A DNA stretch of 16,889 nucleotides, taken from NCBI GenBank assembly GCA_905215095.1, contig CAJMOL010000010.1, positions 1-16,889 on the forward strand, in the 5' to 3' direction. Below, piece after piece: positions 1 to 6,161 of the stretch. Both the position numbers and the translations under genes were made by a program. This stretch comes from an uncultured bacterium (GTDB lineage Bacteria > Actinomycetota > Coriobacteriia > Coriobacteriales > Coriobacteriaceae). The number at the start of each line of letters is the position of its first letter. Position 1 is the first letter of the stretch. Under the pieces are notes generated by a model that saw nothing but the letters and a program-made list of their open reading frames with translations, ran no database searches and had not been told where the DNA came from.

Positions 1-124
1 CCAGTCTAGCAGGAGCCGACAGGGGCCGCTCCACCGAACAAATACTCAAGATTTGGGACAAACGCTACGGATTCATTTGCCTCATATGGAGCTGCGGCGG
101 TTGTGAATGTGGGGCCATTCGGCG
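1..124. other. No supported gene at left edge
   Basis: No gene can be supported here. One plus-strand frame is open from the window edge to a stop at 134-136 inside the hairpin repeat. One minus-strand frame is open from inside the repeat to a stop near position 7. Each could be the tail of a gene cut or displaced by the repeat, but neither translation shows a domain I recognise, and the minus-strand frame has no clear start codon. Confidence 0.3.
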
Positions 125-172
125 TTTCCCCAGATAAAACCCGCCAAAATAAACCTGTCCCTTTTTGGCAGG
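125..172 (-). repeat. Hairpin repeat family A, copy 1
   Basis: This is a 48-bp element differing by one base from copy 2 at 2212-2259. The arms CCGCCAAAA (141-149) and TTTTGGCAGG (163-172) pair with one G-U, and the loop contains CCTGTCCC, which is GGGACAGG on the minus strand. Read on the minus strand the hairpin is followed by GTTTTATC, so it looks like an intrinsic terminator of a minus-strand transcript. No minus-strand gene can be shown to end here, unlike at the other two copies. Confidence 0.7.
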
Positions 173-245
173 CTAATCGTGAGTTATTTCACCGCAACTT
201 AGGGCACGGTTAGGAAGTGTGCACCTTAAAGAGTGGAGCCCATGA

Positions 246-435
246 TTAGAGAGGTCGCACTCGTCTCTCTAAATGTCTCTATAAAGAGAAAGTCAGTTAA
301 AGAGATAACATTGGGCAATCTAACAGTGAATTCGATACATCTCTCTAAATGTCTCTCTAAAATAAGGTGCTTATCTCTCTAAAGTTAGAGAGATATACTA
401 TACTTTAGAGAGATAAATCTATCGTTTTAGAGAGA
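246..435 (+). promoter_or_regulatory. Operator array upstream of the AlbA_2 gene
   Basis: The 9-bp word TTAGAGAGA or its complement TCTCTCTAA occurs exactly seven times, starting at 264, 340, 352, 374, 385, 405 and 427. Near matches start at 246, 276 and 297. The copies at 374 and 385 form a perfect palindrome (372-395) with 11-bp arms and a 2-bp spacer. Start-to-start distances from 352 onward are 22, 11, 20 and 22 bp, close to multiples of a helical turn, so bound proteins would sit on the same DNA face. The last copy ends 4 bp before the start codon and covers the ribosome-binding region. Autorepression by the downstream protein, which has a C-terminal winged helix, is inferred. Confidence 0.8.
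371..404 (+). promoter_or_regulatory. Promoter of the AlbA_2 gene
   Basis: A -35-like TTATCT (371-376) and a -10 TATACT (394-399) are separated by 17 bp. A second TATACT overlaps at 399-404. The 24-bp palindrome at 372-395 covers the -35 and spacer, so a protein bound there would block RNA polymerase. The expected transcript has a leader of roughly 30 bases. Confidence 0.5.
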
Positions 436-439
436 CGGA

Positions 440-2140
440 ATGTCAATGCTGCTGGATGAACCCCTTGGCCTTATCGTTGAGCGCCTTCGCAGGCGAGGGA
501 CTGATGACGCATCGGTAGAAGTTAAAGCCTGCACGAATAAATTGAGCGCAGACGTATGGGAGACAGTGAGCGCTTTTGCGAACACTGCGGGTGGGCTCAT
601 TATTTTGGGCCTGAACGAAGCCGAAGGATTTGTTCCTTCGGCTAACTTTGCTATCGATAGGGTGCGCGATCAGTTTGTTTCGGGTATCGGAGACGGAGGC
701 TCAGCGGCAGTGGTGACCCATGCGCCGCGGTACGAGCTTGATCGAGGCGAGGTCGACGGGCTCCAGGTGCTTCTGGTGCGCATCTTTGAACTTGAGCTTA
801 AAGCGAAGCCTTGCTATATCGGCGCGCGCGGCGTGCAGAACGGTAGCTACAAGCGCGTGGATGATAAAGATATCAAGATGTCACCCGCTGAGCTATATGA
901 GCTGCAGAGTGCGTTGCTTCCGAGCGATGCAGACGACACGGTGGTTTCGGAGGCAACGGTCGAGGATTTGGATCCAGATGTCGTGCGGTCTATTATCGCA
1001 AATCGCCGGCTGCAGACCCCGCGCGTTTTGCGCGGGGCCGATACGCTGGAAAAGCAGCTGGTCAGACTCAATATCACTACAAAGGATGGTGCCGTGAAGC
1101 TCGCGGGGCTTCTGTCGGCGGGAATTTACCCCCAGCAGTTCTATCCCAAACTGATGATCGATGTCGCCGTTCATTCCGATGTGGAAAAATCTGCACCCGG
1201 GCAACCCCGGTTTATTGACCGCCAGTTGTGCGATGGCCCGATTCCGGCTTGCATCGAAGATGCCCTTGCCGCGATTGGACGAAACTTGCGCAAAGCGGCG
1301 ATAGTGCAAGGCGCTGGCAGAAGGGATGATTGGGAAGTTCCCCAGGAGGTTTTGCGCGAGGCCTTGGCAAATGCCTGCATCCATCGAGAATATTCGCCCA
1401 TGTTTGTGGGGCAGGCCGTGAGTGTCGATATCTATCCAGACAGAATAGAGATCAAAAACCCTGGCGGGCTTTGGGGCGGAAAGACGGTGGACAATCTTGC
1501 AGACGGGGAATCGCGCTGCCGAAACTCAAAGCTCATGAGCCTAATGGGGGCGACGCCGTTAGAGCATGCCGAGGGGGCCGTTGCGGAAAGCCAGGGATCT
1601 GGTATCCCGGCTATGATTCGCGAGATGGAGTCTCGTTCGCTTGGCAGGCCGAAATTTATCGTTAAGGCCGATTCGTTTACGGTGCTGCTTTCCCGGCACG
1701 GGGCGGAGCTTGCTGAAAACCGCACGTGGATTCAGAGCCATGTGGGCACCGAGCTGACGGATCGCGAGGAAACACTGCTCATGTTTATGCGGGAGCATGG
1801 GTGCGTATGCGATGTTCAAAAAATACGAGAGGCCCTGAAGTGGGATTCGGATGACATTCGCCTGATCTGCGGGGACCTTGTGGATAAACATGTCCTGTCA
1901 AAATGCGGCAAAGACACGTATGAAATTATCGATATGAACAGAGAATCGTCAGCTTCGACGGCGGATAGGATCCTGGAGGCTCTCAGCGCCGAAGTGGATA
2001 TGACGGCGCGAGAAATAGCGGTTGCATCGGGGGTCAGAATTTCGTCTGTCCGTTACCATCTGCCAAAAATGGCAGATAAAGGACTCATTGAGGTAATGGG
2101 TTCATCGACGAGCCACAATCGCCGATATCGGAAGAAGTAG
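440..2140 (+). CDS. AlbA_2-domain ATP-binding regulator with winged helix
   Basis: A 566-residue protein of the family usually annotated as ATP-binding protein or putative transcriptional regulator. Residues about 27-60 carry the AlbA_2 (Schlafen-type) signature: VEVK, then an SAFANTAGG segment, then IILGL. An NGSYKRVDD segment follows near 134-142. Residues about 300-400 resemble the divergent GHKL ATPase of this family: REALANACIHREYS (306-319), IYPDRIEIKNPGGL (331-344) and the glycine-rich GSGIP (386-390). Residues about 505-560 form a winged helix (TAREIAVASGVRISSVRYHLPKM). The start at 440 lies just behind the last operator copy; a second in-frame ATG at 446 is possible. The leader is AT-rich compared with the rest of the window, and two direct repeats flank the gene, which suggests a transferable cassette. 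The biological role is unknown. Direct autoregulation through the upstream array is inferred, not shown. Confidence 0.85.
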   Translation: MSMLLDEPLGLIVERLRRRGTDDASVEVKACTNKLSADVWETVSAFANTAGGLIILGLNEAEGFVPSANFAIDRVRDQFVSGIGDGGSAAVVTHAPRYELDRGEVDGLQVLLVRIFELELKAKPCYIGARGVQNGSYKRVDDKDIKMSPAELYELQSALLPSDADDTVVSEATVEDLDPDVVRSIIANRRLQTPRVLRGADTLEKQLVRLNITTKDGAVKLAGLLSAGIYPQQFYPKLMIDVAVHSDVEKSAPGQPRFIDRQLCDGPIPACIEDALAAIGRNLRKAAIVQGAGRRDDWEVPQEVLREALANACIHREYSPMFVGQAVSVDIYPDRIEIKNPGGLWGGKTVDNLADGESRCRNSKLMSLMGATPLEHAEGAVAESQGSGIPAMIREMESRSLGRPKFIVKADSFTVLLSRHGAELAENRTWIQSHVGTELTDREETLLMFMREHGCVCDVQKIREALKWDSDDIRLICGDLVDKHVLSKCGKDTYEIIDMNRESSASTADRILEALSAEVDMTAREIAVASGVRISSVRYHLPKMADKGLIEVMGSSTSHNRRYRKK

Positions 2141-2153
2141 ATGCAGCCGAATT

Positions 2154-2196
2154 GCCCCTCTATCGTCTCTCGAAGTTTGATGGGTGCTAGAGGGGC
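2154..2196 (+). terminator. Inverted repeat after the AlbA_2 gene
   Basis: GCCCCTCTA (2154-2162) and TAGAGGGGC (2188-2196) can form a 9-bp stem with a 25-base loop, starting 13 bases after the stop codon. There is no T-tract, so it is either a weak terminator or an RNA 3'-end stabiliser. Confidence 0.3.
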
Positions 2197-2211
2197 GACT
2201 GCCTCGCGATA

Positions 2212-2259
2212 TTTCCCCAGATAAAACCTGCCAAAATAAACCTGTCCCTTTTTGGCAGG
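2212..2259 (-). terminator. Hairpin repeat family A, copy 2; larE terminator
   Basis: Read on the minus strand, the larE stop codon (2260-2262) is followed with no gap by CCTGCCAAAA, a loop with GGGACAGG, TTTTGGCAGG and then the tail TTTTATC. This is a 10-bp stem with a T-rich tail, the form of an intrinsic terminator. The element is the same repeat as at 125-172 and 15474-15518. Confidence 0.75.
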
Positions 2260-3138
2260 TTACTGATTCATGTTGCCGTGGATGTAGGGGGTGACCTCGG
2301 GGGAGATATGGTCGCAGCCCAGCTCGCGCAGCGCGGACTCGATAACGGCGGGCAGCGGGGTCTTGCCCTTGTCGTCGACGGCGGCACCGCCGAGGGTGGC
2401 AATCTTGGCGACATCTGCGGGTGCGGCCTCGATATGCATGCAGCCGCCGACCAAGCGCGCGCGTACCTGTGCCAGATCAAGATCGTGCAGGTAATCCTCG
2501 CAGGCGCGGATTAAATCGACCTTCTCGCGCGTAAGCTCCTCGCCCGTGGGGACGCGCGTGGCAAGACAGGCTCCCGCCGGCAGGTTCCAAACGGGATAGC
2601 CCCATGCGCGCAGCAGCTCGCGCTCTTCGTCCTTGGTAAAGCCGACCTCCATAAGGGGTGAGCGTACGCCGAGCTCTTCTGCCGCACGCATGCCGGGGCG
2701 GTAGTCACCGCGATCGCTTGCATTGCTGCCATCGATGACGGTGGGAAAGCCGAGCGACTTGGCGTGGTTGACGATAGCGGTAAAGCCGGCGTGCTTACAG
2801 TGGTAGCAGCGATTGGCGTCGTTGCAGGCTACTTGGGGGAGCTGCAACTGATCGACCGAAAGATTGAGCACAGGGAGCTTAAAATGTGGCTCCTCATTGG
2901 TTTGCCCGTCAACGGATCGCTCAAACGAAGCCTGTTCAGGCGTGCCGATGAGCGGCGTGGTGAGGTGGACGAGAAGCGTGCTGGCAGGCATGATGCGGGC
3001 GCAGACCGCGGCCAAAAAGCTGCTGTCGACGCCGCCGGAAAAGCCGATGGCAACGCGTCCGTATGCCAAAAGCAGCTGCTCGAGCTCTGCGAGTTTGTCC
3101 TGAAGCTCCTTTGCAGGTGCGGTGGTGTCTGAAAACAT
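2260..3138 (-). CDS. larE: ATP-dependent sacrificial sulfur transferase LarE
   Basis: A 292-residue PP-loop ATP pyrophosphatase. LarE activates the biosynthetic precursor of the nickel-pincer nucleotide (NPN) by adenylylation and inserts sulfur, making the cofactor of lactate racemase LarA and related enzymes. Visible features are the PP-loop SGGVDSS (34-40), CYHCKH (111-116), DGSNASDRGDYRPG (136-149), GACLATRVP (189-197) holding Cys191 in the region of the sacrificial cysteine, and VRAR (225-228), which likely matches the conserved phosphate-binding arginines. The length is normal for the family. The start is preceded by AAGGAT at a 6-7 base distance. No larA, larB, larC or nickel transporter is nearby, so the cofactor's user must be encoded elsewhere or the protein serves a related sulfur transfer. 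Gene assignment is firm; the cysteine assignments are inferred from motif position. Confidence 0.9.
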   Translation of the reverse strand: MFSDTTAPAKELQDKLAELEQLLLAYGRVAIGFSGGVDSSFLAAVCARIMPASTLLVHLTTPLIGTPEQASFERSVDGQTNEEPHFKLPVLNLSVDQLQLPQVACNDANRCYHCKHAGFTAIVNHAKSLGFPTVIDGSNASDRGDYRPGMRAAEELGVRSPLMEVGFTKDEERELLRAWGYPVWNLPAGACLATRVPTGEELTREKVDLIRACEDYLHDLDLAQVRARLVGGCMHIEAAPADVAKIATLGGAAVDDKGKTPLPAVIESALRELGCDHISPEVTPYIHGNMNQ

Positions 3139-3172
3139 GAATCGATCCTTACCAATATGTACTCGGTCAAAA

Positions 3173-3200
3173 ACTATAATCCTACCGGGCTGCTTGTCAT
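3173..3200 (-). promoter_or_regulatory. Putative larE promoter
   Basis: On the minus strand, ATGACA (3195-3200) and TATAGT (3173-3178) are separated by 16 bp and lie about 35 bp upstream of the larE start codon. Both boxes are close to the sigma-70-type consensus. Confidence 0.45.
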
Positions 3201-3254
3201 AATACTTCTACCTATGTAACGAAAGTGCAATATGGCATATACGTTATATACAAG

Positions 3255-3282
3255 TTGCCAAATGCGGTAGAGTTGCGGTAAT
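3255..3282 (+). promoter_or_regulatory. Weak promoter candidate for the HAD gene
   Basis: TTGCCA (3255-3260) and GGTAAT (3277-3282) are 16 bp apart, placing transcription start about 20 bases upstream of the start codon. The -10 box matches consensus at only four positions. An alternative lies in the TATA-rich stretch 3238-3251. Confidence 0.3.
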
Positions 3283-3311
3283 GCGATAGCGAGAGCCGAT
3301 GGGGGACCGAT

Positions 3312-3962
3312 ATGATCAAGGCTGTTATTTTTGACATGGACGGAACGCTGGTCGATACCGAGCGTTTGGGGATTAAGGCCTGGAAGGCAGGCGCCGCTGA
3401 GCTGGGGCTCGCGATTGATGAAGCGCTGATCCATCAGTTTATCGGTCGCACCCTGCCCGATGTCATGGACATCCTTGATAAGCATTACGGCAGCCACGAA
3501 ACCACCGAGGCGGTCTATGCCCGCCACAAGGAGATTCGCGACGAGATGGTCAAGACCGAACTGGAACTTAAGGCCGGTGCCGCCGAGTGCCTAGACGAGC
3601 TGCTGGCTGCGGGCTATCACGTGGGTCTAGCGACGTCGTCGCGCCTCGTTACGGCCGAGCGCAACCTTAAGATGGTCGGCCTCTTTGACAAGTTTGAGAC
3701 GGTGACCTGTGGCGAGGACGTCGTGCACGGCAAGCCAGACCCCGAGATGTATCTGCTCGCCTGCGAGCGCGCGGGCTTTGCTCCCGAGGAATGTGCCGTG
3801 GTCGAGGATTCGCGCAACGGCTGCGTCTCGGGCATTACGGCCGGATGCCATGTCTTCGCCGTCCCCGATATCGTGCCGCTGCCGCAGGACGTGGTGGATG
3901 GCTGCGAGGCCGTGCTCGATACGTTGTTCGACCTGGCGGCGGCAATCAAGGCTGTGCGCTAG
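3312..3962 (+). CDS. HAD-family phosphatase / beta-phosphoglucomutase-like
   Basis: A 216-residue haloacid dehalogenase-superfamily enzyme of the beta-phosphoglucomutase/CbbY type. All four HAD motifs are present: DMDGT (8-12, with nucleophile Asp8 and acid/base Asp10), ATSS (107-110), Lys141 in GKPDPE, and VEDSRNG (164-170) with the acidic pair Glu165-Asp166. Residues about 15-85 form the helical cap typical of this subfamily and carry FIGRTLPD (43-50), which resembles the cap-loop substrate motif. It is expected to be a cytoplasmic Mg-dependent phosphatase or phosphomutase on a small sugar phosphate; the substrate cannot be told from sequence. It is monocistronic, with GGGGGA 5 bases before the ATG and a shared bidirectional terminator at 4010-4041. 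It is divergent from larE, with no evident functional link. Confidence 0.88.
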   Translation: MIKAVIFDMDGTLVDTERLGIKAWKAGAAELGLAIDEALIHQFIGRTLPDVMDILDKHYGSHETTEAVYARHKEIRDEMVKTELELKAGAAECLDELLAAGYHVGLATSSRLVTAERNLKMVGLFDKFETVTCGEDVVHGKPDPEMYLLACERAGFAPEECAVVEDSRNGCVSGITAGCHVFAVPDIVPLPQDVVDGCEAVLDTLFDLAAAIKAVR

Positions 3963-4009
3963 AAAATTGCGGCGTTAAAACGAGCGATTGCTCACGTTTG
4001 CGCTTAAAC

Positions 4010-4041
4010 AAAAGGGGTCCGGCAATGGTCGGGCCTCTTTT
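4010..4041. terminator. Bidirectional terminator between HAD and LacI genes
   Basis: AAAAGGGGTCCGGC (4010-4023) pairs along its full 14 bp, with three G-U pairs, with GTCGGGCCTCTTTT (4028-4041) around a 4-base loop. A-rich and T-rich flanks allow function for both converging genes. Confidence 0.85.
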
Positions 4042-4075
4042 GCTTGAGCGGCGACTTAGCATACTTGCGGGCGTG

Positions 4076-5188
4076 CTATAGATATGCGCCTAGGTTGATG
4101 GCCGTGGCGTCGGTCTGGCTGCTTGCCTGGGTGCTGGCGCGTTCCAGCAGGAACGGCCGCACGAGCTCTTGGCGGTTGATGTCCTCGATGGCCGTGACCG
4201 CGGTGACGGTGCGTGCGGCAGAGCTGACGTGGATATGCTTGGTCTTTGTCGGGACCTTGTTCTCGATTTGCTCCATGAGCAATTGAACGCCCTTGCGGCC
4301 AATCTCGTAGCCCGGGGGCGCAACCGTAGTGAGCGGGACCGATCCGCTCCAAGCGAGTGGGTTGCCATCGCAGCCCGCTACGCGTACTTGCCCGGGGACG
4401 GAGATGCCTTTGTCGACCAATGCCGAGATAACGCCCGAGGCCAACACGTCGGTCAGGCCGACGACAAAATCGGGGCGTTCGTCGGCAGGGCGCCCGGCAA
4501 TCTGAGCGCCAATGCTGTAGCCGTCGGCTGCGGTATTCCACTCTCCGGCGTCAATGACTTCAATTTTGATATCGGGATGCAGGGCGAGGGCCTTGTGAAT
4601 GCCAAGTACGCGCAGGGTGAGCTGCACAAATGCTGCTCTGCCCACAACGGTGATATGGCGCGCGCCGCGGGCGATGGCGAGCTCGGCGATGATGCGGCCT
4701 TGTGCCTCGTTGTCGACTGCCATGTAGTAACCGGGCGCGGAGCAATGGATGTCCAGGTGGACAATCGGCACGGGCATCTTGGTCATAGCGGGGTGCCAGT
4801 CGGGGGATGCCATGGGCTGAACCATGACGCCGGACATTTGCGTGCCCATAAAGTAGCGCAGGTAATGGTCCTGGAGAATATCGTCGTTATCGGCGTTGGC
4901 GATGAGCAAGTCGTAGCCGTGCTTGCGGGCCTCGTTGTGGGCGCCGCTGGCGATTTGGAGCGAAAAGCCGTGATCGAGACGGGGGAGCACCAGGCCAAAG
5001 GACTTGGTGGCGCCGCCCGCGAGCTGACGAGCGCTTTGGTTGGGCAGGTAGCCAAGGCGACTGATGGTCTCGTTGATGAGTTTGAGGGTCTCGGGGCGCA
5101 GCTTTTCGGGATGGTTGAGCGCGTTGGAAACCGTGCCCAGCGAAACCCCGGCCTCGCGCGCGACGTCGCTGATTTTTACCTTTGCCAT
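4076..5188 (-). CDS. LacI-family transcriptional repressor
   Basis: A 370-residue LacI/GalR-type regulator. The N-terminal helix-turn-helix ISDVAREAGVSLGTVSNALN (6-25) and the hinge helix NQSARQLAGG (50-59) are canonical. Residues about 62-335 form the periplasmic-binding-protein-like effector domain, with SFGLVLPRLDHGF, VMVQPMA, VHLDIH and GCDGNPLAW segments. The ATG at 5186-5188 was chosen because it begins the standard LacI N-terminus and has AAAGGGG upstream; the reading frame is open much further upstream, to 5971, but that stretch is antisense to the next gene. The last 35 residues form a polar tail after the core domain. The effector is probably a sugar or related small molecule. It could control the divergent membrane-protein gene or an unlinked locus; no sugar-catabolic genes lie next to it. 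Confidence 0.9.
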   Translation of the reverse strand: MAKVKISDVAREAGVSLGTVSNALNHPEKLRPETLKLINETISRLGYLPNQSARQLAGGATKSFGLVLPRLDHGFSLQIASGAHNEARKHGYDLLIANADNDDILQDHYLRYFMGTQMSGVMVQPMASPDWHPAMTKMPVPIVHLDIHCSAPGYYMAVDNEAQGRIIAELAIARGARHITVVGRAAFVQLTLRVLGIHKALALHPDIKIEVIDAGEWNTAADGYSIGAQIAGRPADERPDFVVGLTDVLASGVISALVDKGISVPGQVRVAGCDGNPLAWSGSVPLTTVAPPGYEIGRKGVQLLMEQIENKVPTKTKHIHVSSAARTVTAVTAIEDINRQELVRPFLLERASTQASSQTDATAINLGAYL

Positions 5189-5223
5189 AGCGGCCCCTTT
5201 GATGCGTTTCAAGTACAAGCCAG

Positions 5224-5254
5224 ATTGTAGCATCGCCCGCCCCTGGGGTGTCAA
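5224..5254 (-). promoter_or_regulatory. Promoter of the LacI-family gene
   Basis: On the minus strand, a perfect TTGACA (5249-5254) and TACAAT (5224-5229) are separated by 19 bp, slightly long. Transcription would start near 5217, about 30 bases before the start codon. Confidence 0.5.
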
Positions 5255-5270
5255 AGCCCACCATGTTGAA

Positions 5271-5308
5271 AACCACCACAAAGGTGCCTGTCCCCCTTTG
5301 TGGTGGTT
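5271..5308. repeat. Hairpin repeat family B, copy 1
   Basis: The arms AACCACCACAAAGG (5271-5284) and CCTTTGTGGTGGTT (5295-5308) match over 14 bp, with a 10-base loop containing CTGTCCC. A close copy is at 13361-13397. It lies between two divergent genes, so it cannot terminate either of them. Confidence 0.8.
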
Positions 5309-5321
5309 TGGGGTGTGGCTG

Positions 5322-5377
5322 TTGCCGTAAAAACGGCAATCATTCTGGTCAGCGGGCGTGATGCGTGAGGATACACT
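5322..5377 (+). promoter_or_regulatory. 18-bp palindrome (site A) and promoter of the membrane-protein gene
   Basis: TTGCCGTAAAAACGGCAA (5322-5339) is a perfect palindrome outside its central bases. The -10 box TACACT (5372-5377) begins 33 bp after the palindrome ends, and no TTGACA-like -35 exists at 16-18 bp spacing. The palindrome is centred near -54, a typical activator position. The same arrangement recurs at 6034-6090 and 11387-11442. Confidence 0.65.
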
Positions 5378-5416
5378 GGCCCCACTCAAATGACACTGCG
5401 AAAATGGGGAGGGCAT

Positions 5417-5923
5417 ATGGCCGCCGCAAAGGACTACCAGAGCTATCTTAAGAACAAGTGCATCGTCGGTTACGGCATCGTCAACGGCATCGTTAACGCG
5501 CTCATCTTTATGGGCATGCACGCGGGGGACGCCGATATTACCTTTGCCGCCGGTAAGGTTGTCGAGGAGATTGCGCTGACAGGCGCCCTGCTTGGTCTCA
5601 TTTTGACCTGGTGCGTGGTGCCGCTGACCAAGATGGATTTCAACAAGGGCGTTTACCCGGGCAATTCCGAAGGCTATGGTTGGCTGGCCAAGCTGCCCAA
5701 AAAGTCGATTTCCCTGTCGATCGTCGTTGGCATCATTGCCCTTGTAGTTGCCACGCCCCTTGCATGGCTTTGCACTTTTGTGCTCCCGCTGCCGCTTTCG
5801 CGCACGGGCATGATGATCTTTAAGGGCGTTATGTGCGCTGTTGCCGGCTGTGTGAGCGGCTACGTCGTCATCGGTGCCACCACCGCGGGCGTCGACGCTG
5901 GGGAAGTCGCCGCGACTGCCTAG
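5417..5923 (+). CDS. Small integral membrane protein of unknown function
   Basis: A 168-residue protein with four predicted membrane segments at about 15-35, 50-70, 98-124 and 133-153, joined by a polar loop at 71-97 (TKMDFNKGVYPGNSEGYGWLAKLPKKS). I do not recognise the family. The ATG at 5417 was chosen because GGGGAGGG lies 3-10 bases upstream; an in-frame ATG at 5390 has no ribosome-binding site and would place it too near the expected transcript start. There is no signal peptidase site. It is transcribed alone, ending at the terminator 5952-5993. Its promoter carries the same palindrome and spacing as the MFS-amidohydrolase operon, so it may be co-expressed with that transport and hydrolysis system, perhaps as an accessory membrane component. 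That link is inference. Confidence 0.8.
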   Translation: MAAAKDYQSYLKNKCIVGYGIVNGIVNALIFMGMHAGDADITFAAGKVVEEIALTGALLGLILTWCVVPLTKMDFNKGVYPGNSEGYGWLAKLPKKSISLSIVVGIIALVVATPLAWLCTFVLPLPLSRTGMMIFKGVMCAVAGCVSGYVVIGATTAGVDAGEVAATA

Positions 5924-5951
5924 GATTTTCCAACAATCAAACTTTCTCTTC

Positions 5952-5993
5952 AAAACGGTCGGCCCGAGCAAAGGGGTCGGCCGTTTTGCTTTT
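5952..5993 (+). terminator. Intrinsic terminator after the membrane-protein gene
   Basis: AAAACGGTCGGCC (5952-5964) pairs with GGTCGGCCGTTTT (5975-5987) over 13 bp, with two G-U pairs, followed by GCTTTT. It isolates the membrane-protein transcript from the operon downstream. Confidence 0.85.
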
Positions 5994-6033
5994 CACGAGA
6001 AAAAGCAGATGCCCTTTAGGCCCGCCGTCAGAA

Positions 6034-6090
6034 TTGCCGTATCTACGGCAATGGCTCTGATGCCGTCCGTATTGCGCTCCAGCCTATATT
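6034..6090 (+). promoter_or_regulatory. 18-bp palindrome (site B) and promoter of the MFS-amidohydrolase operon
   Basis: TTGCCGTATCTACGGCAA (6034-6051) is a perfect palindrome outside its two central bases, and extends by one more pair to 6033-6052. A -10 box TATATT (6085-6090) begins 34 bp after its end, with no recognisable -35. The leader to the start codon is about 65 bases. The arrangement matches site A almost to the base. Confidence 0.65.
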
Positions 6091-6161
6091 TGCCTCGACA
6101 AGACGCGCGGGCTCAAAGGGGTTCAATGCCCGCGTGAAACGGAAAAGAAAGGAACCAACAC

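Noticed and set aside
173..260. A minus-strand gene ending with TAG at 173-175, as at the other family A copies
   Set aside because: The frame upstream is open only briefly in sequence that holds the operator array, and it shows no start with ribosome-binding site and no protein-like composition.
246..435. TTAGAGAGA repeats as a CRISPR array
   Set aside because: The repeat unit is only 9 bp, occurs in both orientations and has irregular spacing, which fits protein-binding sites and not CRISPR repeats.
3232..3260. TGGCA...TGCCA inverted repeat before the HAD gene as another copy of the regulon palindrome
   Set aside because: Arms are short, the gap is long, and it does not align with TTGCCGTA-N2-TACGGCAA.
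4169..5230. Plus-strand open frame of about 353 codons opposite the LacI-family gene
   Set aside because: The minus-strand product has canonical LacI helix-turn-helix and effector domains; the plus-strand translation does not resemble a protein family.
5189..5971. Upstream extension of the LacI-family reading frame to about 631 residues
   Set aside because: The extension is antisense to the membrane-protein gene and crosses a repeat and promoters; the natural LacI N-terminus and a ribosome-binding site are at 5188.
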